The position numbers and the translations under genes were made by a program. From Ancylostoma caninum (Eukaryota; Nematoda; Chromadorea; Rhabditida; Ancylostomatidae), in the NCBI GenBank assembly GCA_037903475.1, contig JBAJFG010000445.1, forward strand, positions 620,001 to 684,000: a DNA stretch of 64,000 nt, written 5' to 3'. The notes beneath the pieces were generated by a model that worked only from the letters and a program-made list of their open reading frames with translations, was not told the origin of the DNA and made no database searches. Of the stretch, positions 55,137 to 64,000 are shown piece by piece; within the stretch, counting starts at the first letter, position 1, and each line of letters opens with the position of its first letter.

Positions 55137-55232
55137 TTTATTCTTATTATATAAAAGCCATTCGTAGTGCAGTAAAGAATCAGTTTTATTCTTATTATAT
55201 AAAAGTCATTCGTAGTGCAGTAAAGAATCAGT
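55137..55232. repeat. 48-base tandem duplication
   Basis: Two units starting TTTATTCTTATTATATAAAA and ending AAAGAATCAGT differ at one position. A very recent event. Confidence 0.85.
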
Positions 55233-55559
55233 AAGTGTGAAAATCTGGGAAGCGAAAGTTTCCGTGGGTGCTGCCTTTAAAGTGTATCTTGACCGCCGAC
55301 CACAGACGCACCAGTAGTTTTTGTCCTTGTATGTGTGTTATCTTTGTATTAACACATTCAGCCCACTTTGTTGTTCCAACAAGTCTTCAAAATGTATTTA
55401 CCGATATTTGTACTAGTTTGTGCTACTTGTATGCCTGGCGCTGTTTCACGTCTTAAAATGAATAAATAAACAAACTCCTTCAGTGATGGTTCTTTCACTT
55501 TCAAAAAAGAAGGAAGACAGCATGACCCCCGGAAGAGCACAGCTGTCGCGCCTCAAAAG

Positions 55560-56190
55560 AAGTTTGATTTCGATGTCTCACGGCCTAGAGTGTAACTTCA
55601 TTGGGGAAGGGGCGAACGGCAAAAATTAGGCTCTTTTTCGGCGACTCGCCATAGTCGGCCTTCGCTAACCACCACCAACACCCACTCACTTCTTACGCTG
55701 TTGATTTCCTTGAGAGCCTCGTCCATACTCAGTCCGCTCGAGGAGCAATGGACTTTGGAAGGCTGTGGCAGGACCTAATCACTTGTTGCACGGGTGGCGA
55801 AGATCTTCGCTCTGTTCTCGCGGCTGTGCCAACCTTCAATTAGGTGGTTATCGGAAACATCTAACCACCTGTTGCCGCTGGCCAGTCGGATCCTCGGAGC
55901 GTCAAGATCAGCGCCGGCGGCGGCAGTTGTGGTGGCGGAGGATTGCTAGGGCATTTTTAACCCCTCGTTACCTTTGCACTGATGATCCGCCTCTTACCCG
56001 TCTGCCTCAGCTGTCCTCATCAGTGAATGCGCCGCCGTTCCGCCATTATTACTACGAAGTACTTGATTTGCACGCTCCTTCGGCACATTATACATTCGAT
56101 CTCGTCGTAACAGTTTTTGTTTCCCTTCGATGGTTTTTTGCTGATTTTTTATCAATTTGCCATCTGCAATTTTTTTACTTTTGTTTTTGA
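55560..56190. other. GC-rich segment, possible exon on either strand
   Basis: A 141-codon plus-strand frame (55765-56190), and in another frame MDFGRLWQDLITCCTGGEDL from an ATG at 55748, cover a CpG-rich stretch. The second frame stops at about 55844. Minus-strand MDEALKEINS followed by GTAAGA is an alternative. Composition suggests function or a captured sequence, but I cannot settle strand or frame. Confidence 0.25.
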
Positions 56191-56504
56191 AGGCACATAA
56201 GAAATCTTTTTATATCCACAAGAGAGTTGGGACTTCATTTGACATGCCAACTTAGTACAGAATTCCCTTCGAATCTAGAGTTTCCTTTTATTCGCGCTGA
56301 ATACCCTTAGCTCTCCGTCCTCCGATCTTGCTAGTAATAGATGGTATATATTTTACGACTCTGAACTTAATAATTTCCCTACTCCTATCTACTTCTTCGT
56401 GGAAATACCCGAATTCCTGGAAATATCGGAAATTTTATGGCATCAGATGTTCACACAAAATGTAGTGAAGAAACAATGGAGTCGCTTGTCCAGTACTAAT
56501 TGCC

Positions 56505-57765
56505 TCATGCCGCCTCACGCAATGCCGATCATCAGGCAAAAGTGAGGTTAATTGATTAGAAAAGCCGTATTCCTCCAAAATATTTATGTATTGAGTTGGG
56601 CAATAAGTTCGTGCGGCTTTTTTCATCTTGATTTTTTCACCTGGTATCAAACTTCGTTCGATTGCATATCAGTAACCATTCTGTAGCTCTTAGTTTACTC
56701 TTCACAACTATTCTGAGCAATTTCCTCAACTCTCGCCACACTTCGTTTTCTGTCGCCTGAGCTGTGAAGCTCCAGTTTAACTAAGACAACAAGCTCCGAC
56801 AACACCTACTTTTCCATTTCTACCGTGAAGAGGATGCAGCTCAACAGGTACATATATCAACGACATCTACAGAGAAGCAAGTACTTCTAAAAGGACGATG
56901 GAGAAGTGGATTCCCGCCGCAGAGAGGTTAATTATAGCCTGGAGGATGTCCTTTCCCTGAATTTAGAGTTTTAGGAACAACGAAACGTCTATCCGCCAGG
57001 TTTTGCTCTAGATGAAAAGAAGAGCCACTAAGAATGTTTAATCTCAGTAACATCTAAGTTCAACTAATTCCGTTCGCAATAAAACATCCATTGCCCCTGA
57101 AAAACGGCACGAACTTATTGCCCAACTCATTGTAAGGACTAGACTCATGCCCAGCATTACAATGAAGTGAAATTCCTGCTCATGTTCTCATTTCGGTTTT
57201 TACCAAAGTTTTAGGAGTTGCGGCTTCTTGAAGATACGCGCTTCTCTGTTGACACGCTTGCTGCAGATTTTGCAGGATACAGAAGATTTCGCATTGTAGT
57301 AAAATTTCACATAAATATTGACTGCTACCTTACACAGCAACCGGTATACATAGAACAGCAAATTAGCAGTGCTGAGCAATTTTTTATGTACACATTATTT
57401 CGCCCAGTTTTCCTTTCCAAATCATAAATATTTCCTATAACACAACTGCTCATCTCTACAGTTAATTTGAAAGGACGTAGAAAGTCATTATGGTGGCAAT
57501 CAGTATTTATGAGGAATTTTATTACAATGCGAGGTGTACTCTACAAATCTGAACCAAACTGTGCCAGCAGATCACGCTGGAGGATCATTTACGTATCTCT
57601 ATGGTGTTCTACTTTTTAAATTTTGGTCAAAAGCGAAGTGAGAACATGAAGCCCAATTCAGTTCATTGTGATACTGGGCATGAGTCTAGTCTTTACATGT
57701 AAATGTTTTTGCGAGTTGCGCGTTTCTAATCAATTAATCTCCCTTTCACCTGCGGACCAACACAC
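56505..57765. mobile_element. Foldback element hosting a mariner in its left arm
   Basis: The left arm (about 56505-56590 plus 57133-57330) is inverted in the right arm (about 57490-57765). Matching blocks include GGTTAATTGATTAGAAA / GATTAATTGATTAGAAA, GACTAGACTCATGCCCAG and GCATTGTA(G/A)TAAAATT. The loop is about 160 bases. Its outer end resembles 38150-38220, so the element is repeated in the genome. Confidence 0.7.
56591..57132 (+). mobile_element. Internally deleted mariner inserted in a foldback arm
   Basis: Termini TGAGTTGGGCAATAAGTTCG occur in inverse orientation at both ends, flanked by TA (56589-56590 and 57133-57134). Length 542 bases. Inside, broken plus-strand frames give HFYREEDAAQQVH and YSLEDVLSL, matching the (F)HF.R...AA...I and FSLED lines of the mariner N-terminal DNA-binding part. 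The catalytic region is gone. The empty TA site is preserved in the opposite arm of the host foldback. Confidence 0.8.
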
Positions 57766-57769
57766 TTTG

Positions 57770-59230
57770 TTATTTAACCCCTTTGCCTCTAAACTACTAT
57801 TTTCGAAGTATATTGCATTCCATTCGCCGTTTTGCTTCTTTGCACTCAAACATCATTTCGGTGCATTTTCGGTGCATGCTTGGTGCAAGAAGGCAGTTTC
57901 AGATCGATATTCGCAGAGGTGGAAGACATCTCTATTTACTAAAGTCTTTAGTCCTTCTTTTACGTTATTTGGATTCTGGAAAATGTGAGTTACAACGAAA
58001 TTAATTCAAGGCAGCTATGTTCTAGATTGAAACATTCCTGAGGAAACATGTGGAGTGACCAAATAACAGCTGCCTTTCAAAAGGATTTTCCTTTCAAGGA
58101 GATTTTACTTGTTTATTTATCTATTTATTTGAATGCACATCGACGTGCGCCGTACAAGTTCAGCAAAACGAAGAATCAAACAAAGGGAGAATATTCGAAA
58201 GAGAATCTTTTAATCAGGAAACGCGACGAGAATCCAAGGTAAATAAAAGGGAAAAAAAGCAAGGACAGGAACACAAGCATTCAGTCGACATTTCAGTGAG
58301 CAAGACGGAAAAAACGGAAGCAGTACTGCTTCATTGTGAACTTTCAGGCAAAATTCTAACTTTTGATATGAGAGATAAAAAAACCCACTATTATGTTTAC
58401 TGTTGTTCCATTACATTATTCATATCACATTTGTTTCGTATTACAATATTTGAATTAGATTATTTTCCAAAGAACTCGTTGCTCAATTTTGAGTCCTCGC
58501 ATGCTGTTTGGCAGTGCTCGTTAGTGAGCATATTGTTTGCGAACACACTCCAGTTTCGTTGCCATCCTCTATGATCCTTTTTGGAGCCTGCGGAGACGTT
58601 TTTCCCTTTTTGCGCCGTTGCTTGTCAATTCCCACGACAACTGTTACTTGAACTCTTAAAGTGTGTACGGTGTAATGAAAACTATAGTGATGAAGTGGCT
58701 GTGTGTATAACGTGCTGCAATTGATTTTTCGGCTCTCAGTTATTCCATTTTAAACCAGAGTAGTGTTTCTCAAAGACCAGAAAGAGATATACGCGAGAAC
58801 CTACCGGTTGCTCACATATTTGAAATGTAGAAAAATTGAGCATGGATCAAAATCCTAGACTAGCAGCGAGATATTCAAAGCCCCAGAGTTGGGGGAATGG
58901 ATCCACAAGAATTCTGAATCTTCAGGTTTGAGAAATGGCTAGACGTGGTGTATTCGTGGCGATCCGCGAAGAAAACTGACCAAGAGAAATATTCACAGAG
59001 AGAAAATTGGCAGCAATACTCGTCTTCGTACTATGGCAGCTCGCTCTCTGTGCCTGAAACTGCCACATATCCTCAACTTTGTGCTTTGCTTTCAGTCATC
59101 ATCTACAAGACTTCCAAAAACTCCTTTCTCATAGTTTAAAACAAAAAGATCACTCTAATAATCAAATGAAACCGTCAACATCAAGGTTTGATAGAGATCT
59201 GGTTTATTTTTGATGTGGTTTTTTGTAAAC
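57770..59230. other. AT-rich intergenic stretch
   Basis: Open frames at 57668-57988, 58296-58574 and 58945-59139 have no splice or family support. I see no other structure. Confidence 0.3.
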
Positions 59231-59231
59231 A

Positions 59232-59515
59232 ATATGTACAGAGGACGTCAATGGCGGTGGCTCATTTGCGGCCTCGAGCAAGGCGCCGCGCAACCGCGCC
59301 GCTTGCGCCATAGCCGATGTCTTCTGCTGCTCTTATGCTATTTCTAGCAGCTTTTCTACTCGTTTTAAGGATTTTCGACCGAATCGGGAAGAAAGCGCCT
59401 AGGAATAGCATTCCGATGGCAGACGACACCGATCCCATGCGCGCGGCGCGGTTGCGCGGCGTCCTTCTCGAGGCCGTGGATGGGCCACCGTCTTTGACGT
59501 CCACTGTACATATGG
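59232..59515. mobile_element. 284-base almost complete palindrome (GC-rich MITE)
   Basis: From TATGTACAGAGGACGTCAA the left half is matched by the inverse of the right half through GGCGCCGCGCAACCGCGCCG, GCCGATGTC/ACCGATGCC and CTCGTTTTAAGGA-like segments almost to the centre. Frames open on both strands (59262-59519 minus, 59317-59523 plus) are consequences of this symmetry. No target duplication is clear. Confidence 0.8.
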
Positions 59516-59782
59516 TCATTTAAGTTACAAATTTAAGAGTTTCAATTTTTCCGCTTTCAAATTTAAATTTTGACGTTTCTATATCAATACGATATGTGCA
59601 GCCTTAGCATCTGAAAATGGATTTTCCTATAATTTCCCTGTTAATGAATGAATATGAGGAACGCTCACTCTCCTTCCTTTCCAGTCATAGCGCCAACCTT
59701 TGACATTTGGTGATATCAGCGAATAAATAGTGCTGCAAATGCTTCACTTCATTCTACTCTTTATTTCATTATTCTTTTGAAT

Positions 59783-60053
59783 TTATTTCAGTTTCGAATA
59801 AACCCTTTGTTCTGGAGGACCCCCTTCAGCCGTGTCCCCTTCCTCACGCCTCATTTCTTCATCAGACGCCACTGCAGCAAAGTTACAATAACAGGTTAGA
59901 GACGAGATAAAGTAAGTCTGCCTGCTCTCTGCTAGATATCGGTATCGAAATTTTTTTCTTGGTGCTCCAGCTCTCTCTGCGTAGACCACTTGATAGTTCA
60001 ATGAGTGTATCGAGCATGGAACGAACTCTTGAGTGAGCTGCGGAGGATGTAAT
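59783..60053 (-). CDS. Candidate gene, two 3' exons (minus strand)
   Basis: An exon at 59990-60053 follows GGTTCCTTACAG and reads ITSSAAHSRVRSMLDTLIEL. A terminal exon at 59783-59871 follows AACTTTGCTGCAG and reads ASDEEMRREEGDTAEGGPPE then QRVYSKLK and stop. They join in phase across a 118-base intron (A/GTGGTC donor). Without splicing, one frame stays open from 60001 to the same stop, so intron retention or a single larger exon is an alternative. The acidic, hydrophilic C-terminus and absence of hydrophobic segments suggest a soluble or cytoplasmic tail. The 5' exons were not found. The family is unknown. Confidence 0.4.
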
Positions 60054-60079
60054 CTGTAAGGAACCAGCCTTTAATAACA

Positions 60080-61500
60080 AGATTTATAGCAGTTGATGTG
60101 GTTTTCTAAACGAACAAACCGGTCTAGCAGCCCGTCTTTGTAACACTCGTTATTGGGTCATCTTATAGATCAATCGCTAAAAACGGAGACTTGTGCCGTA
60201 TTACTCCACTCCTACTCCGAATTTTCTCGACATGCGGAGAAAGAAAGCTACCTGATCTTAGGGATGTTCTTACTTAGTAACGATAACAAAGTCATACTTG
60301 TTTAGCGCATAGAACTGATATAAACCGTCAGTTTCATCACCGAAATGATGACATTCTAACGATTCTTTGGTTTGAAATCAAAAAGAAGATTTTTTTTTGG
60401 AAACGGTACTTTTAAGGGTTGTCTCGGTCTAAGCATTCTTGACGAAAAGATTTATTTTCCTACCTATAGGATGTAATCAACTATTTCTGCGAAATAACGA
60501 CTCGAATTGAGAGTTCGTTTTCACATAACCCTCTCCCTATCTCGTTTCTTCCCTTTTTAGTGACAGGCATTTTTAGCCAAGAAGGGCGATGTTTATAGTG
60601 TTTCCTGATGATTCTGCAAGACGTTTTTTTTTTCAGCCCACAGGGAAATTAAAATGCTGGAGATGCTTCTTTCACCCTTTTAATCTCCATTTTTAAGCAC
60701 TCCGACGGAGCTCGGACGTTTCACTCCTACATGTCTCCTGGGAACGGGGGGCATATGAAGAGATGTTATGCAAGAAGCGTGTTAATAAACTTATCAAGTA
60801 TCATTATTTGAAAATTTTTGTCAGCAGAAATGCCGGAAGGCAGCCCTAAGTGGAGAAAGTCGAGCAGAACTCGGTTATCACCGGCTTGTTTTATCCAAGG
60901 ATTCAAGAAGAACAACAGCGAGTTTAACGGATGCTGTTCCGTTTTTTTAAGGAGGTTGGAGCAGAACTGTTGAGATTTTCGATGAACGATGGTGGGATTC
61001 CGATCGGGGATGTGAGGAAGTAAAATTTTAAATCCCGTAAAGCGTAAAACGGAAGGCCAAAAATGGACGGGAAACGGAAGACGTAAAACAGAAAACGGAA
61101 AATTCCGCACACCCCTGGTTCCGAAGGTTTTTCCCTGTCGAATTCCCCTTACTCTAACTCCGCTTCCCTTGAAGACATCCCGAAAATACAGAGAAATGGT
61201 GCAAATCCTACTACTAAATTTTCTATCAATTCTGTTACTTTTTTGGTGCTGTGTATTCGACATCCTTTTCATATTTATGTTTACTTGCACTTTGTTTCTT
61301 ATTGCTTGACGTTTTCAACTTTATCCAAGCACGCCTCCGATGATCGCTTCAAGAAAAATAGCTTTTTTAGATCTAGAAATTTTTTAGTACCCTCGTATTT
61401 TCTCTCGCACAGTACTCTGTCTCTACCTACTCTCCCGGCGTTGAGAGTAAGTAGAGGTGTGCACATACATTCTTTTGCTCATCTTTGGCGTGAGAGCTGA
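60080..61500. other. No supported gene
   Basis: A 174-codon minus-strand frame (60766-61290) crosses a simple AAACGGAA-type degenerate repeat (61020-61100) that generates its FSVLRLPFP text. It has no splice or family support and is probably chance. Confidence 0.35.
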
Positions 61501-61509
61501 TGAGCTGGC

Positions 61510-62530
61510 GTTACTTGTCCTACTTAATCTTCTCCGCTTCACTGCCTGCTTGGCAAGGGTTCGTGACTAATTTTTCCGCTACGCGTGTTCCTCATTGCAC
61601 TTTGAGTATGAGTGTGACTTGAGAAGGAACATCTTTTGACTAATTATGTCAGCAAAATTTCCTTTTTCATTTTTCCTGGTCCCTTTCATTCTTTGTGCAT
61701 CCCAAGGAGAATCCCTTTTACGTTGATGCCTGTCCCTGTTCCCGAACACATTTATGCAGTCCTGTGTGCAATTGGTGGTCACATGGAGAAAGGTTTGGGA
61801 AGTAAAAATCGGGTTCTGTCAGAAAGAGGGTTCAGGCTGACAAAAATTTGAAAACGAAGTCACTAAAAATTGGTTTCATATTTTAATAATTGGCAGCAAT
61901 GATCCCAAAAATGATGACAAAAAATTCTGAACTAAAAATGAGATTAAGTAGGAATTCCGTTCTTTTAAGAAGGTAGGTAAAATTTCGGAAAGGAGGAGCA
62001 GTGGTGAAGATGGGTGCCTCCCTCCGAATCTTCAAAGCATGTGTACCTGAATTTATTACTAGGTTCTCTACTCAGTGTCGTGATATAGGAGTAATTCCGC
62101 AGTTCGGAATAGGTTAAATAGATCCATCCAGAAAAGTCATTTTGTTATAGGCCTAATAAAGACCATCTTTCACGCAGATCCAGCAATAATGCTGTGTTCA
62201 TGGTTTTTTTTTTGCAAATTTTGCTTTCAAGGATAAGGTCCAGCCCTGTGGCTAGAACTTCAGGACCCCTTCGTTTCTCGAGCATCCATGTACGGAAATG
62301 TGTGTGAGAAGAAGGGATTTTCGAGTATGTTAATTATAGTGAAGCAGGCGAATGTGACCCTGAGATGCCTCGATCGGCGCGGGGATTCGGTGGAGCTGAA
62401 AACCTCCCACACGACCACATTCCGTCTCCGAGTAAGAATTGCAATCGCCCACAGTTCTTTGGCAACATGAAATTCTTTGCTTGAAACTGGAAATTCTTCA
62501 AAATTTCTACATTCTACATCTTTTTCGTTA
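61510..62530 (+). repeat. Tandem duplication at right edge, unit A
   Basis: Matches 62795-63980 in order: CTTGTCC.A.TTAATCTT.TCCGCTTCACT, GACTAATTTTTCCGCTACG, CACTTTGAGTAT, the CC(A)AAAAATGAT block, GTAATTC.GCAGTT, TCGTTTCTCGAGCATC and the TGTTAATTAT segment. Divergence is substantial. Short open frames in it are not shared between units, which argues against coding. Confidence 0.7.
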
Positions 62531-62794
62531 ATGACTAGGATTAATGAAGCCTTTCACTTCATCAGGAAATACTACTTGTACCTCATTCGCTCTTTCGGTG
62601 CTAATTAACTCGAACAATTGCCTTTTTCATCTTTTCCTCAGGCATCTACTTAAGTAGAGCAATAAGTCACTAATTATAACGTTATGATTATAAGAACAAC
62701 CAGCAAAATTCACAACAAAGTTTGAGAACATGGGTCCCTTGAGCCATGCTAGCTACAAACACCATCGGAACCGCGTAGGAGCAGAATTCAGAAC

Positions 62795-63980
62795 GCTACT
62801 TGTCCCATTTAATCTTGTCCGCTTCACTACCTTCATGGTAAGGTTTCATGACTAATTTTTCCGCTACGAGTGCTCCTCCATGCACTTTGAGTATATGTGT
62901 GACTCTGGAAGGGGACGTCTTACTGTAAATCATTGCTTGTAGGTTTATGGAATAATTCTTACTCCTGCAATCTCGGCTCTGTTCCCAAAAAGATTAAGAC
63001 TTGGGAAGAAAAAGTGGACTGTCCATCAGAAAATCGGCCCAAGCAAAATTCTCAATATAAAGTCATAGAAAATCCGTTTCACCTTCGAATAATTAACAGC
63101 AGTCATTCCAAAAATGATAACATAAAGTAAGAACTAAACATGAGCTTATGCAGAAGTTTTGTCCTTCTAACAAGGTATGTATATAGGTGAAATTTGGAGA
63201 AGGCGGAAAGAGGAGAAAGCTGCTTATTGGTGCTTGAGTCCAAATCCTTAACATATACTTGAATTTATTTGTTACTTCTCTACTCAGATTTGTGATATAT
63301 GTAGGAGTAATTCAGCAGTTTAAAATAGATTGCATAAATTCCTCCGGGAAACATCATTTTGCTACAAACGTTTTAAAGCTAGTAATGATGGTGTGTTCAG
63401 GAACATTTTTTATACAACTTCCGTCCTCTTTTAACACCCCGCTGACCGAACCTGTTTTTATATGGGTGGCAAATTGATGTTTCAGCTCCTGTCAGGTCAA
63501 ATCGATCCGTTGTTTCTTCTATATAATAATGTAGTCCCGGGAAAGCGGCATAGGAAAGGAGTGCATTTTTCAACATAAAAGCCCAACGTGATGTACTAGG
63601 TCCCCCACATGCCCAAAATGAGATGGAAGGTCGTGATGCACCATGTGCATCACGTGGTCTGCAAAGAGTTAAAAATAAGGTCCAGCACTATGCGTTAAAC
63701 ATTGAGTCATCTTCGTTTCTCGAGCATCTATGTGCTTGAATGAGAACAACTATGTACGTGAGGAGAACGGAATTTCGGTTATGTTAATTATCGACAAGCA
63801 GGTAATTTCGATCCTGGGAGGTTTCAGTGGGTATGGGATTCAGCAGGACTGCAAGTTGCTACACGATCACGTCCCCCCCCCCCCACCCCCGTCCTACAGA
63901 GAACTATCGCTTACACTATCGCTTACAAAAGCTCCAAGCAACATGATATTCTCTACCAGAAACTTGAAGTTCTTTTTAAT
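62795..63980 (+). repeat. Tandem duplication at right edge, unit B
   Basis: Second unit of the pair described at 61510. It contains a C-run (63875-63892), an extra hairpin-like GATGCACCATGTGCATC at 63635 and other small insertions absent from unit A. It may continue past the window edge. Confidence 0.7.
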
Positions 63981-64000
63981 TTCTTCGGACTTATGCTTCT

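Noticed and set aside
59262..59523. Paired open frames on both strands
   Set aside because: Produced by the 284-base palindrome. The two proteins are readings of the same inverted sequence.
60766..61290. 174-codon minus-strand open frame
   Set aside because: Much of it covers a degenerate AAACGGAA-type repeat. No splice context and no family resemblance.

Overview
This is a eukaryotic window, almost certainly from a nematode. Short introns of 51-61 bases end in TTTTCAG-type acceptors, strong 3' splice sites lie directly upstream of start codons as expected for spliced-leader trans-splicing, and the repeats are several mariner families, RTE-type retrotransposon pieces and foldback elements. 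The reverse-transcriptase and ORF1-like fragments look most like those I associate with hookworm-type strongylid genomes. The species is inference, not proof. There are no operons of bacterial type, no CRISPR array, no rRNA and no convincing functional tRNA.

The best-supported genes are two paralogous copies of a nematode FkbM-type (Methyltransf_21) membrane-anchored methyltransferase. They lie in the same orientation and have identical exon lengths (126, 288, 84, 133, 188, 177 bases). Copy 1 (4710-8820) carries two in-frame stops in exon 2 and a 1.24 kb mariner in intron 5, and is probably a pseudogene. Copy 2 (20828-27236) is open throughout and encodes 331 residues. The two copies belong to a larger direct duplication (about 2.6-9.2 kb and 17.7-27.6 kb) that has since been broken by independent insertions. 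The 9.2-17.7 kb interval between them holds a rearranged non-autonomous transposon, RTE fragments and a tRNA-related SINE foldback.

From 28 to 36 kb the window is mostly repeats: an RTE retrotransposon 3' half at 29.6-31.15 kb and a large TA-flanked foldback at 33.9-35.46 kb. From 36.3 to 46 kb there are small candidate secreted-protein genes, notably a 12-cysteine protein at 36338-37680, plus hAT and GC-rich MITEs. From 49 to 53 kb there are candidate exons of one or more minus-strand genes of unknown function, themselves invaded by MITEs. The rest (53-64 kb) has a 270-base TG microsatellite, a foldback with a mariner in one arm and the empty site in the other, a 284-base near-perfect hairpin, a small minus-strand candidate gene near 60 kb and a 1.1-1.2 kb tandem duplication at the right edge.

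Exon predictions rest on reading frames, splice-site strings and phase agreement read by eye. No searches or expression data were available. The most informative signals are the paired methyltransferase copies with filled and empty transposon sites, the mariner dated relative to its host foldback, and three short, almost perfect inverted repeats with 32-38 bp stems.
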